Of a stretch of DNA of 46,940 nt, positions 1 through 7,749 are shown one piece after another. Each line of letters begins with the position of its first letter. Position 1 is the stretch's first letter. A program made the position numbers and the translations under genes. The notes under the pieces are model-generated. The model made no database searches. It was not told where the DNA came from and saw only the letters and a program-made list of their open reading frames with translations. This DNA is from Propionibacterium sp. (GTDB lineage: Bacteria > Actinomycetota > Actinomycetes > Propionibacteriales > Propionibacteriaceae). The stretch is taken from NCBI GenBank assembly GCA_012517965.1, contig JAAYTZ010000014.1:1-46940 (forward strand), in the 5' to 3' direction.

Positions 1-76
1 CCGCCGGCAACAGATGCCCCGCGACCGACGACACATCGAACAAGTCCCGCTGCTTGCCAGCCTCACCCTGCACCAC
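1..76 (-). CDS. IS1182-family transposase, N-terminal fragment
   Basis: Only about 25 codons are present, from a GTG at 76 (or 73) to the window edge. The peptide contains QRDLFDVSSVAGHLL, which resembles the start of actinobacterial IS1182-family DDE transposases. The identical fragment lies on plus at 46866-46940. The start codon lies about 60 bases inside the IS end, as expected for the single transposase gene of such an element. The catalytic residues are not in the window, so activity cannot be judged. Confidence 0.7.
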   Translation of the reverse strand, partial: MVQGEAGKQRDLFDVSSVAGHLLPA

Positions 77-141
77 CCAACAATTTCAGGTGCCGCCCAA
101 GATCAGCCCTCGACGCGCAGATTGTTCAGCGCCCTCCTAGC
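1..141 (-). mobile_element. IS1182-type insertion sequence, left-edge copy (partial)
   Basis: Bases 2-141 are the exact reverse complement of 46801-46940. The element carries the first codons of a transposase reading off the window edge. The shared sequence stops at a CTAG (137-140) plus one base, so the IS itself probably ends near base 136 with terminal sequence GAGGGCGCTGAACAATC read inward, and CTAG is the likely target. The body of the element is outside the window, so length and right end cannot be seen. Family assignment rests on the transposase N-terminus. Confidence 0.8.
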
Positions 142-313
142 TGCTGCGGGTGAGGTTGAGGCCGAGCAGGCCGATGGCGACGAGCGCGAACGGGAGGGCG
201 AGGCCGATCCCCGTCCAGTCCACCGTGCCGAACGCCGCCCACAGCGCGACGCCGGCCAGCACGCAGAACAGCAACCCGGCGATGAGGCCGGTGACGTCGG
301 CGCGTCCCCTCAT
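137..313 (-). CDS. small two-helix membrane protein in the PspC operon
   Basis: A 58-residue protein with two predicted membrane helices (about residues 9-28 and 35-53) separated by a short Trp-containing loop. Its ATG overlaps the stop of the PspC/LiaF-like gene by four bases (ATGA), so the two are almost certainly co-translated. It has no recognised domain; small membrane proteins are common beside PspC and Lia-type envelope-stress genes, so an accessory role there is an inference. The TAG stop is part of the CTAG at the IS junction, so the insertion seems to have left the reading frame intact. It could be a truncated remnant of a longer gene, but the native-looking C-terminus argues against this. 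Confidence 0.7.
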   Translation of the reverse strand: MRGRADVTGLIAGLLFCVLAGVALWAAFGTVDWTGIGLALPFALVAIGLLGLNLTRSS

Positions 314-1359
314 CGCCGCACCTCCACGTCGCCGACGTCGGCCCGGATGGTGATGTGGAGCGTGGGGCGTCCCGGGGCGTCCAGGTAGGCCTCGCTGTGG
401 TCGGTGTCCATGCCGGAGCGCCAATGTTGGGGCGTCCGAAGCTGCCCCATGCCGATGACGTAGCGGGACCGCACGTTCACGTGGCGGGGGAGAACGACGG
501 TCAGCCGGCCGGCGTCCTCGGTGATGGTGGCGTCGGCGTCGGCGTCGAGGGTGAGGGTGCTGAGGTCGACGGTGTGCGTGCCCACGCCGACCTCGATCGG
601 CTCGGCGAGTTCGGCCGCCGAGGTGATCGTGCGGTAGCTGGGCGCCGGGTCGCCCGTGGCGGGCAGCAGCATCGTCATGGTGGCCAGCGAGGCGACGAGC
701 CCGCCGGCGACCAAGCCCCGGGGACGCCGGGGGCCGCCCGGCCGGGCCGCCGCGACCAGCGCCAGACCGATGACCGCCAACGCGGCGGCCGGGTAGGCGA
801 CGGGGGCGAACAGGACGCCGCCGGCCGCGAGCAGCGCCAGGCCCCCCCAGGCGCCCAGCACAGCGAGCAGCACGGGGGGCCAGATCGGGCGGCGCCGGGC
901 CCGGACGGGGGCCACCTGCGGCGGCGAGGCGGGGAAGGCGGCCCAGCCCGGCGGCTGCCGCCACTGGGGGGCTCCCGGTTCGAGCGGCTGGGGGGCGGAC
1001 GGCGTGGGGCGTCCGGCGCGGCCGGCGGCGTACCAGAGGAGGGCGAGGGCCGCCAGGATCGCGAAGCCGAACGTGGCGCCGCGGCTCTGCGGGACGGTCA
1101 CCCCCGCCACGAGCACCAACAGCGCCAGGGCCACCAGCACGCGCACGGACGTCCGCGGCCCGCGCCGGACGACGTCCAGGGGGAGGGCCAACCACAGCGC
1201 CAGGTAGATGAACACGCCCAGGCCGCTCGTCACCACGGCGACCACGACGGCCGCGGCGCGGACGAGGAGCGGATCGACCTGCCAGGCGCGGGCGAGTCCC
1301 GCGCACACCCCGCCCAGGACGCGGCGGCGGCTGTCGCGCAGGACGGGTAGGTGGTTCAC
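310..1359 (-). CDS. PspC-domain membrane protein with LiaF-like (toastrack) C-terminus
   Basis: A 349-residue membrane protein. Residues 1-60 form a PspC domain (RRVLGGVCAGLARAW then a hydrophobic helix). More membrane helices follow at about 70-110 and 160-230, with a Pro-rich loop between. The last 100 residues are an extracytoplasmic beta-rich segment of alternating polar and hydrophobic strands, like the C-terminal domain of LiaF and related antibiotic-response proteins. The GTG at 1359 is preceded by AGCAGGA; longer upstream extensions of this frame are antisense to the kinase and were discarded. It is divergent from the PspC-kinase/regulator pair and co-transcribed with the small protein at 137-313. 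By analogy with LiaF it may hold the kinase inactive until the envelope is stressed (inference). Confidence 0.85.
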   Translation of the reverse strand: MNHLPVLRDSRRRVLGGVCAGLARAWQVDPLLVRAAAVVVAVVTSGLGVFIYLALWLALPLDVVRRGPRTSVRVLVALALLVLVAGVTVPQSRGATFGFAILAALALLWYAAGRAGRPTPSAPQPLEPGAPQWRQPPGWAAFPASPPQVAPVRARRRPIWPPVLLAVLGAWGGLALLAAGGVLFAPVAYPAAALAVIGLALVAAARPGGPRRPRGLVAGGLVASLATMTMLLPATGDPAPSYRTITSAAELAEPIEVGVGTHTVDLSTLTLDADADATITEDAGRLTVVLPRHVNVRSRYVIGMGQLRTPQHWRSGMDTDHSEAYLDAPGRPTLHITIRADVGDVEVRR

Positions 1360-1464
1360 ACCACCATCCTGCTGCCTCGGCGCCGCCGATCCCATCGGTC
1401 GCTTCCCTGAGCCGCCCCTCACGGCGGCCGCGGGGACGCCGTCGGCCGGGTCGTCCGGTCCGCC

Positions 1465-1470
1465 TAAGCT
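1465..1470 (+). promoter_or_regulatory. -10 element (TAAGCT), leaderless kinase transcript
   Basis: TAAGCT ends six bases before the GTG at 1477, so transcription would start at or next to the start codon. No Shine-Dalgarno is seen. The same spacing recurs at many genes in this window. Confidence 0.5.
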
Positions 1471-1476
1471 GGCGGC

Positions 1477-2739
1477 GTGACATCGGACCGCGTGGACGCC
1501 CCCGCCCGCCACGTCGTCCGGCTGCCGGAGCAGGGCTGGCTGGGCGGGGTGTGCGCCGGTGTCGGCGCCTATCTCGGGGTGGTCCCGGTGCTGCTCCGGG
1601 TGGCGTTCGTCGTGCTCGGGTGCTGGCGCCTCACCGGGGTCCTCGCCTACTTCCTCGTGTGGCTCATCGTCCCGCTGGCCCCGGAGACCCCGGACGCCCC
1701 CGGCCTGGCGGCCAACACGCGGGCCGGACTCCGCCCGGCGCCGGCGGCCGGGCGTGCCTCCGCCATCGAGTGGGGCCAGCTGGTGGCGCTCGTCCTGATG
1801 GGAGGCGGCACCCTCTGGCTCGTGCAGCGGTTCGGGTGGGGGCTCCCCAGCTACTGGTTCATCGTGGCGACCCTGACCGCAGCGGGGCTGGGCCTGGTGT
1901 GGTGGCAGGCCGACCACGCGTCGCTGCGCGGCCTCCGGGCGTCCGACACGCCCTGGGCGTGGCTGGCCTCCCTGACGGCCCAGGGGACGACCGTCCTGGC
2001 CCTGGGGGTCGGCGCCGGCGCAGTGGCGGTGGCGGTGGTGATGACCGCCATGGCGCTGCCGTTCGGGGACGGGGCGGTCGTCGGCCGCACCCTCGGCGTC
2101 CTGGGGCTCGTGCTGGTGGCGCTGGCCGCGTTGGCCGCCCCCTGGGTGCTGCGGGTGCGGCGGTCGCTGGCTCGGGCGCGCGAGCTGAAGCTGATCTCCG
2201 ACGCCCGCGCCGACATGGCCGCCCACCTGCACGACGGCGTCCTGCAGACGCTGGCCCTCATCCAGAAGACGGCCCACGACCCGCGCGAGGTCACCCGGCT
2301 GGCCCGCCGTCAGGAGCGCGAACTGCGGGCCTGGCTGTACGGCGGCGAGGTCCCGCACGCGACGCTGCGGGGAGCGTTGACCGAGGCGTGCCAGGAGGTC
2401 GAGGACACCTTCCCCGTGACCGTCGAGCTCGTCACCGTCGGGGACGCCGACCTGACCCCCCGCCTCGCCGAGCTGGTCAAGGCGACGCGGGAGGCCCTCG
2501 TCAACAGCGCCAAGCACTCGGGGGCCGGTGCGGTCGACGTGTTCGCCGAGATCGACGGCGACAAGGTCGAGGTGTTCGTCCGCGACCGCGGCGCGGGGTT
2601 CGACCCCGCCGCCGTGCCCGAAGGTCGGCTCGGCATCGAACGGAGCATCATGGAGCGCATGCAGCGACACGGGGGGTCCGCGCGCGTGCGGTCCGCCCCC
2701 GGCACCGGAACCGAAGTGACCCTGGAGATGACACGATGA
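1477..2739 (+). CDS. PspC-domain NarL-type sensor histidine kinase
   Basis: A 420-residue kinase that should phosphorylate the regulator encoded by the next gene. Residues 10-70 are a PspC domain (GWLGGVCAGVGAYLG), followed by membrane helices at about 98-120, 127-142, 165-190 and 205-225. The dimerisation/phosphoacceptor segment is AAHLHDGVLQTL with the likely phosphorylated His at 252. The C-terminal HATPase domain shows an N-box (REALVNSAKHS) and a G1 box (DRGAGFD). The stop overlaps the regulator's ATG (ATGA). The divergent neighbour also has a PspC domain, so the three genes resemble LiaFSR and the corynebacterial EsrISR arrangement. The signal is unknown; cell-envelope damage is the expected kind. 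Confidence 0.92.
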   Translation: MTSDRVDAPARHVVRLPEQGWLGGVCAGVGAYLGVVPVLLRVAFVVLGCWRLTGVLAYFLVWLIVPLAPETPDAPGLAANTRAGLRPAPAAGRASAIEWGQLVALVLMGGGTLWLVQRFGWGLPSYWFIVATLTAAGLGLVWWQADHASLRGLRASDTPWAWLASLTAQGTTVLALGVGAGAVAVAVVMTAMALPFGDGAVVGRTLGVLGLVLVALAALAAPWVLRVRRSLARARELKLISDARADMAAHLHDGVLQTLALIQKTAHDPREVTRLARRQERELRAWLYGGEVPHATLRGALTEACQEVEDTFPVTVELVTVGDADLTPRLAELVKATREALVNSAKHSGAGAVDVFAEIDGDKVEVFVRDRGAGFDPAAVPEGRLGIERSIMERMQRHGGSARVRSAPGTGTEVTLEMTR

Positions 2740-3443
2740 CGCACACCCCGGCCCCCGACGCCCCGACCTCGCCCGCCACCCCGGAGGACGCCCCCCGGGC
2801 CCCTGGACAGCGTCGGGTCGTCGTCATCGACGACCACGCGATGTTCCGCAGTGGCGTCCGGCACGACATCGGCCCGTTCGTCACGATCGTGGGGGAGGCC
2901 GACGACGTCGCAAGCGCGGTGGCCGTCGTCACCCGGACCCTGCCGGACGTCGTCCTCCTCGACGTGCACCTGCCCGGCGGCGGCGGGGCCGAGGTCATCC
3001 GGCAGGTCCACGCCCTCCACCCCGACGTGCGGTTCCTGGCGCTCAGCGTGTCGGACGCCGCCGAGGACGTCATCGGCGTGATCCGGGCGGGAGCCCGCGG
3101 GTACGTGACGAAGTCGATCTCCGCGGCGGAACTCGTCGAGGCGATCGGCCGGGTCGCCGAGGGGGACGCCGTGTTCAGCCCCCGGCTGGCCGGGTTCGTG
3201 CTGGACGCGTTCTCGGGGGCCATCGACGTGGCGTCCATCGACGAGGACCTCGACCGGCTGTCCCCCCGGGAGCGGGAGGTCCTCAGGCTGATCGCGCGCG
3301 GCTACGCCTACAAGGAGGTGGCTCGCGAGCTGTTCATCTCGATCAAGACCGTCGAGACCCATGTCTCCTCGGTGCTCCGCAAGCTGCAGCTCAGCAACCG
3401 GCACCAGCTGACCCGGTGGGCCACCGACCGTCGGCTGGTCTGA
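2736..3443 (+). CDS. NarL/LuxR-family response regulator
   Basis: A 235-residue two-component regulator. An extra Pro/Ala/Thr-rich tail of about 25 residues precedes the receiver domain (VVVIDDHAMFRSG), whose phospho-acceptor is Asp76 in LLDVHLP, with a conserved Lys in YVTKS. The C-terminal LuxR-type helix-turn-helix starts at LSPREREVLRLIARG and includes KEVARELFISIKTVETHVS. It is translationally coupled to the kinase by an ATGA overlap, and a strong hairpin follows the stop. Its targets cannot be read here, though the divergent PspC/LiaF-like operon is the obvious first candidate. All key residues are present. Confidence 0.95.
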   Translation: MTHTPAPDAPTSPATPEDAPRAPGQRRVVVIDDHAMFRSGVRHDIGPFVTIVGEADDVASAVAVVTRTLPDVVLLDVHLPGGGGAEVIRQVHALHPDVRFLALSVSDAAEDVIGVIRAGARGYVTKSISAAELVEAIGRVAEGDAVFSPRLAGFVLDAFSGAIDVASIDEDLDRLSPREREVLRLIARGYAYKEVARELFISIKTVETHVSSVLRKLQLSNRHQLTRWATDRRLV

Positions 3444-3459
3444 GCGGCGCCGGACGCGG

Positions 3460-3490
3460 CGGAGGGCCCGGTCTGTGACCGGGCCCTCCG
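3460..3490. terminator. strong hairpin between convergent genes
   Basis: A 13-base perfect stem (3460-3472 with 3478-3490) and a 5-base loop lie between the regulator stop at 3443 and the stop of the convergent GlsB-type gene at 3519. There is no long T run on either side, as is common in actinobacteria. It likely ends transcription from both directions. Confidence 0.75.
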
Positions 3491-3518
3491 TTGGTGGTGG
3501 GACGAGTGAGGTCGACGA

Positions 3519-3782
3519 TCAGGCGCGGCGTCGGGTGACCAGGCGGTACACCCAGATGACGACGCAGGCGCCCACGATCGCGAGCAGCCACGACCACAGG
3601 GAGAAGAACTCCATGCGGCCCGCGTTCGGACCCAGCGGGAGGATGTCACCGATCCACCCGCCGACGACCGCGCCGGCGATGCCCAACAACAGCGACGACA
3701 GCCAGCCGCCGCCCTGACCCATGATCATCTTCGCGATGGCGCCGACGATCAGGCCCATGACGATCCAAGCAAGAATTCCCAT
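3519..3782 (-). CDS. GlsB/YeaQ/YmgE-type small membrane protein
   Basis: An 87-residue protein with three hydrophobic helices and the Gly-rich pattern of the transglycosylase-associated (GlsB/YeaQ/YmgE) family: MGILAWIVMGLIVGAIAK at the start, then GIAGAVVGGWIG, a short polar loop and a C-terminal helix ending in RRR. These proteins are widespread, small and often stress-associated; despite the family name no enzyme activity is established. A -10 element ends six bases before the ATG, suggesting a leaderless monocistronic transcript. It sits between the envelope-stress module and a phospholipid-synthesis-type gene, which fits an envelope role but does not prove one. Confidence 0.9.
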   Translation of the reverse strand: MGILAWIVMGLIVGAIAKMIMGQGGGWLSSLLLGIAGAVVGGWIGDILPLGPNAGRMEFFSLWSWLLAIVGACVVIWVYRLVTRRRA

Positions 3783-3788
3783 GCCTCC

Positions 3789-3794
3789 ACGCTA
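3789..3794 (-). promoter_or_regulatory. -10 element (TAGCGT), GlsB-type gene
   Basis: TAGCGT on the minus strand ends six bases before the ATG at 3782. The GGAGG between them is too close to the ATG to be a good ribosome site, so leaderless translation is favoured. Confidence 0.5.
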
Positions 3795-3868
3795 GCCGCG
3801 GCCTGGCGCGAACTGCTAGCGACAGGTGTCTCATTCCGGGTTCAAGTGGGTAACGGTTTGTCGAGAAC

Positions 3869-3901
3869 CGCTACAGCAGGGGCAATCGCTACAGCAGGGG
3901 C
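3869..3901. repeat. 15-base direct repeat at the end of the phospholipase D gene
   Basis: CGCTACAGCAGGGGC occurs at 3869-3883 and again at 3887-3901, a period of 18. The second copy contains the stop codon of the phospholipase D gene, so the first looks like a small tandem duplication of the gene's last codons. No function is evident. Confidence 0.7.
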
Positions 3902-5121
3902 CGGAGCGGGGTCAGCACGATCTCGCTGACCTTGGCGGCCAACGGTCGCTCCTGCCACTGCTCCAAGGTCAGCTCGACGCAGTTCCCGGCGTCCATCGTG
4001 AAGATGGCCTCCATCTCGGCGGCCACGTCGGCGTCCGTGATCTCGACGTTGATCTCGTAGTTCCCCATCAGGGACAACCGGTCGAGGTTCGCCGTCCCGA
4101 TCGTGGACCAGACCCCGTCGATCGTGGCCGTCTTGGCGTGCACCATCGCGTTCTGGTACAGGAACAGCCGGATGCCGCGGGAGAGCAGCAGGGTGTAGAA
4201 GCCGCGGGACAGCCAGTCGGCGACGATGTGGTTCGACTCGGCGGGCACGATCACCCGGACGTCGACGCCGCGGTCGGCGGCCTCGATGAGCGCGAGCGTG
4301 AGATCGTCGTCGGGGATGAGGTAGGCGTGGGTCAGCCAGATGCGCTCGCGGGCCCGGTCGATGGCCTCCAGGTAGGAGTAGCGGATCGGGAACACCGCCA
4401 GGCTCGGCACGTTCCGGGTGACACGGATCACCGAGTCCCAGGGCCGGTTCGGCGGGCTCTCCAGATAAGGGGTGTCGCCGCGGCGGTTCTGGTTCCAGTA
4501 GTCGACGAAGGCGTTCGCGAGGTCGGCGACGCTGTCGCCGGTCACCCGGACGTGGGTGTCGCGCCAGCTGGTGGCGTATAGCGATCCGATGTTGTACCCG
4601 CCGAGGTAGCCGACCTCGTCGTCGACGACGAGGATCTTGCGGTGGTTGAGCCCCGGCATCCTAAACGACACCGGCCACTTCATGCCCGACCACGGCCAGT
4701 GCCGCAGCACCTGCAGGGACGGCGGGAACCGGTAGAAGCCCGGACCCACGACCAGGTTGCCGAACACGTCGAAGGCGACGAAGACGTCGACCCCACGCTC
4801 GGCGGCCCGCACGAGGGCGTCCTTGAACTTCTGTCCGACCCGGTCGTCCTTCCAGATGTAGGTCTCGAAGTAGATGGTCTTGGTCGCGGCCTCGATCGAG
4901 TCCAGCATGTCGCTGTAGAGGTCGCGGCCCTTGGTGTAGATCGTCACGGTGCCGTTGCCGGCCGCCAGCGGGCGGGGCGGGGCGCTGGGGAACCGGGCCG
5001 CCTGGCGTCCTCGCTTGCGATAGGAGTCGACGACGGCGAGCGCGGCGATCGTGACGGCCTGGGAGGCGACGAGCAGGCCCAGGCCCCACTTGGCCAGGCG
5101 CCGCGGCGACCAGAGTTCCAT
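3889..5121 (-). CDS. phospholipase D-family protein, cardiolipin synthase-like
   Basis: A 410-residue enzyme with one N-terminal membrane helix (about residues 12-31) and two HKD motifs: HRKILVVDD with His160 and Lys162, and HAKTATID with His328 and Lys330, each followed by the usual Gly/Asn segment (GGYN; GTANLD). Two HKD motifs in one chain plus a membrane anchor fit bacterial cardiolipin synthases (ClsA/ClsB type), which join two phosphatidylglycerols; another phosphatidyl transferase or nuclease role is possible. A -10 element six bases before the ATG at 5121 supports this start. It is divergent from pcrA with only 78 bases between. Confidence 0.88.
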   Translation of the reverse strand: MELWSPRRLAKWGLGLLVASQAVTIAALAVVDSYRKRGRQAARFPSAPPRPLAAGNGTVTIYTKGRDLYSDMLDSIEAATKTIYFETYIWKDDRVGQKFKDALVRAAERGVDVFVAFDVFGNLVVGPGFYRFPPSLQVLRHWPWSGMKWPVSFRMPGLNHRKILVVDDEVGYLGGYNIGSLYATSWRDTHVRVTGDSVADLANAFVDYWNQNRRGDTPYLESPPNRPWDSVIRVTRNVPSLAVFPIRYSYLEAIDRARERIWLTHAYLIPDDDLTLALIEAADRGVDVRVIVPAESNHIVADWLSRGFYTLLLSRGIRLFLYQNAMVHAKTATIDGVWSTIGTANLDRLSLMGNYEINVEITDADVAAEMEAIFTMDAGNCVELTLEQWQERPLAAKVSEIVLTPLRPLL

Positions 5122-5127
5122 GGCCCC

Positions 5128-5133
5128 ACCCTA
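5128..5133 (-). promoter_or_regulatory. -10 element (TAGGGT), phospholipase D gene
   Basis: TAGGGT on minus ends six bases before the ATG at 5121, so the transcript should be leaderless or nearly so. Confidence 0.5.
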
Positions 5134-5183
5134 CGCAGTGGTTCACGCGGCGAATGCGCGGGGCCGGTGTCCGGCCCAGCGCC

Positions 5184-5189
5184 TACCCT
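5184..5189 (+). promoter_or_regulatory. -10 element (TACCCT), pcrA
   Basis: TACCCT lies ten bases before the ATG at 5200, giving at most a few untranslated bases. Confidence 0.4.
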
Positions 5190-5199
5190 GGGGGCAGCC

Positions 5200-7731
5200 A
5201 TGACCGACAGCCTGTTCCCCGACCTGTTTCCGACCGGCGCGCCCCTGCGGGCGGCCGAACGGGTACGTTCGGCGCGCCCGCGTCCCGACGGCCCGGCGGA
5301 GGCCGACTTCGCGGCCCTGCTCGACCCGGCGCCGACGCCGCCGCCGGGGGAGGAGCGCCGGCGCCCGCGGCGTCCCCAGGGCGACGAACTGCTCGAAGGG
5401 CTGAACCCGCCGCAGCGCGAGGCCGTGCTGCACGCCGGGTCTCCGGTGCTCGTCGTGGCCGGTGCCGGGTCCGGGAAGACCCGGGTGCTGACCCGCCGCA
5501 TCGCCCACCTGCTGGCCGAGCGGGACGTGCACCCGGGGTCGGTGCTCGCCATCACCTTCACCAACAAGGCCGCCGCCGAGATGCGCAACCGCGTCGTCGA
5601 GCTCGTCGGCAACCGGGCCCGGCTCATGTGGGTCTCGACGTTCCACAGCGCCTGCGTCCGCATCCTGCGCGCCGACATCGACCGGTTCGGCCTGGCGAAG
5701 AACTTCTCGATCTACGACGACACCGACGCCAAGCGCCTGATGGGCCTCGTCATCCGGGACGCGAACCTCGACACCAAGAAGTTCCCGGTGCGCACGGTGC
5801 TGAACTGGGTGAGCGCCTGCAAGAACGAACTCATCGACTTCGAGGCCGCCCGGGCGAGGGCCGCGACCGGCGCCGAGGAGACGTATGCGGAGTGCTACGC
5901 CGAGTACCAGCGGCGCCTGACGGCGGCCAACGCGCTGGACTTCGACGACCTCATCATGACGACGGTGAGTCTGCTCCAGGCGTTCCCCGACGTCCGGGAG
6001 CGCTACCGCCGCCGGTTCCGGCACGTGCTGGTCGACGAGTACCAAGACACCAACCATGCCCAGTACGCGTTGGTGCGGGAGCTGTGCGGCCCCGGGTCCG
6101 ACGCCCCCGGCGCGCCGGTCGCCGAGCCGCCCGAACTCATGGTGGTCGGCGATTCCGACCAGTCGATCTACGCCTTCCGGGGCGCCGACATCCGCAACAT
6201 CCTGGACTTCGAGTCCGACTTCCCCGGCGCCCGGACGATCCTGCTCGAGCAGAACTACCGCTCGACCCAGACGATCCTGTCGGCGGCGAACGCCGTCATC
6301 ACCCGGAACGCCAACCGGCCCGAGAAGCGGCTCTGGTCGGATGCCGGCGACGGCGAGCCCATCGTGGGCTACGTCGCCGACACCGAGCACGCCGAGGCCC
6401 AGTTCGTGGCCACGGAGATCGACCGCCTGACCGACGCGGGGACGGCCCGGCCCGGCGACGTGGCGGTCTTCTACCGAACGAACGCCCAGTCGCGGGCCTT
6501 CGAGGAGGTGTTCATCCGGGTCGGGCTGCCGTACCGGGTCGTCGGCGGTGTCCGGTTCTACGAGCGGCGGGAGGTGCGCGACGCGATCGCCTACCTGCGG
6601 GCGATCGCCAACCCGGCCGACGACGTCAGCGTGCGCCGCATCCTCAACGTGCCGAAGCGCGGCATCGGCGTGCGGGCCGAGACGCTGGTCGAGGCGTTCG
6701 CCGCCGCCGAACGCATCCCGTTCTCGGCCGCCCTCGACCGGCTCGACGAGGTGGTGGGGCTGGCGCCGCGCTCCGCGGCGTGCCTGGCGTCCTTCGCCGA
6801 CCTCATGGCCCGGCACCGGGCGATGGTCGAGGCGGGCGCGCCGGCGGACGAGATCCTCACGAGCATCCTGACCGACTCGGGTTACCTCGCCGAGTTGCAG
6901 GCGTCGGCCGACCCGCAGGGCCAGACCCGGCTCGAGAACCTGATCGAACTCGTGAGCGTCGCCGGCGAGTTCGTCGCCGCCGCCCACACCGAGGACGTCG
7001 CGCCGGCCGGCCCGGGGGGCGGGTCGGCGTCCGGGGTGGGGCCGGAGGCGGACGAGGACGGGGCGTTCCTGCAGGCCGGGGCCCCGGAGCCCGACGACTC
7101 CCTGCCCGCGTTCCTGGAGCGGATCGCCCTGGTCGCCGACTCCGACCAGCTTCCGGACGCCGACGACACCGGCGGGGTCGTCACCCTGATGACGCTGCAC
7201 ACCGCGAAGGGGCTGGAGTTCCCGGTGGTGTTCCTCACCGGCTTCGAGGACGGGATCTTCCCGCACCTGCGGGCGATGACCGACCCCAAGGAGCTGGAGG
7301 AGGAGCGGCGGCTCGCCTACGTGGGCATCACCCGGGCGCGGCAGCGGCTGTACCTGACGCGGGCGACCGTCCGGGTCATGTGGGGCCAGCCCCAGTACAA
7401 CCCGGCGTCTCGGTTCCTGGAGGAGATCCCCGGGCACCTGGTCGACTGGCGCCGGCTGGCGCCCGCCACCGGGGGCTGGGGCACCACCGAGCGGATGCGC
7501 CGGGAGGCGTCCTGGAAGACCACCGTCGGCTACGTGCCCGGCGCGAAGCGGGACGCCGGCCCGCGCGTCGCGTCGCTGGCCGCGGGCGACCGCGTGTTGC
7601 ACACGACGTTCGGCCTGGGCACGGTGCTGGAGACCGCCGGCGCCGGGGATCAGCTCAAGGCGACCGTCGACTTCGGTTCGTTGGGCACCAAGAAGCTGAG
7701 CGTCAAGCACGCCCCGATGGAGAAGCTCTGA
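5200..7731 (+). CDS. pcrA: ATP-dependent DNA helicase PcrA/UvrD1
   Basis: An 843-residue superfamily-1A 3'-5' DNA helicase for repair and replication-fork processing. A variable 65-residue head precedes LNPPQREAVLHA. Walker A is GAGSGKT (Lys93); motif II DEYQDTNHAQY, motif III GDSDQSIYAFRGAD, motif IV NYRST, motif V LMTLHTAKGLEFPVVFL and motif VI YVGITRARQRLYL are all intact. The last 60 residues form the Tudor-like tail typical of PcrA (GDRVLHTTFGLGTV). A roughly 40-residue Gly/Ala/Glu-rich insert lies near residues 600-640. Upstream extensions of the frame are antisense to the phospholipase D gene and were rejected. In mycobacteria uvrD1 also sits just before an M23 peptidase gene and sucCD, as here. 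Confidence 0.97.
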   Translation: MTDSLFPDLFPTGAPLRAAERVRSARPRPDGPAEADFAALLDPAPTPPPGEERRRPRRPQGDELLEGLNPPQREAVLHAGSPVLVVAGAGSGKTRVLTRRIAHLLAERDVHPGSVLAITFTNKAAAEMRNRVVELVGNRARLMWVSTFHSACVRILRADIDRFGLAKNFSIYDDTDAKRLMGLVIRDANLDTKKFPVRTVLNWVSACKNELIDFEAARARAATGAEETYAECYAEYQRRLTAANALDFDDLIMTTVSLLQAFPDVRERYRRRFRHVLVDEYQDTNHAQYALVRELCGPGSDAPGAPVAEPPELMVVGDSDQSIYAFRGADIRNILDFESDFPGARTILLEQNYRSTQTILSAANAVITRNANRPEKRLWSDAGDGEPIVGYVADTEHAEAQFVATEIDRLTDAGTARPGDVAVFYRTNAQSRAFEEVFIRVGLPYRVVGGVRFYERREVRDAIAYLRAIANPADDVSVRRILNVPKRGIGVRAETLVEAFAAAERIPFSAALDRLDEVVGLAPRSAACLASFADLMARHRAMVEAGAPADEILTSILTDSGYLAELQASADPQGQTRLENLIELVSVAGEFVAAAHTEDVAPAGPGGGSASGVGPEADEDGAFLQAGAPEPDDSLPAFLERIALVADSDQLPDADDTGGVVTLMTLHTAKGLEFPVVFLTGFEDGIFPHLRAMTDPKELEEERRLAYVGITRARQRLYLTRATVRVMWGQPQYNPASRFLEEIPGHLVDWRRLAPATGGWGTTERMRREASWKTTVGYVPGAKRDAGPRVASLAAGDRVLHTTFGLGTVLETAGAGDQLKATVDFGSLGTKKLSVKHAPMEKL

Positions 7732-7749
7732 TCGCGGACGCCCCGGGGA

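Noticed and set aside
1360-2670. N-terminal extension of the PspC/LiaF-like protein through the kinase gene
   Set aside because: The extension is antisense to the kinase; the PspC domain begins at the GTG at 1359, which has its own ribosome site.
5143-7710. An 855-codon open frame on minus across pcrA
   Set aside because: Antisense to an intact helicase; composition dominated by Arg, Gly, Val and Asp with no domain.
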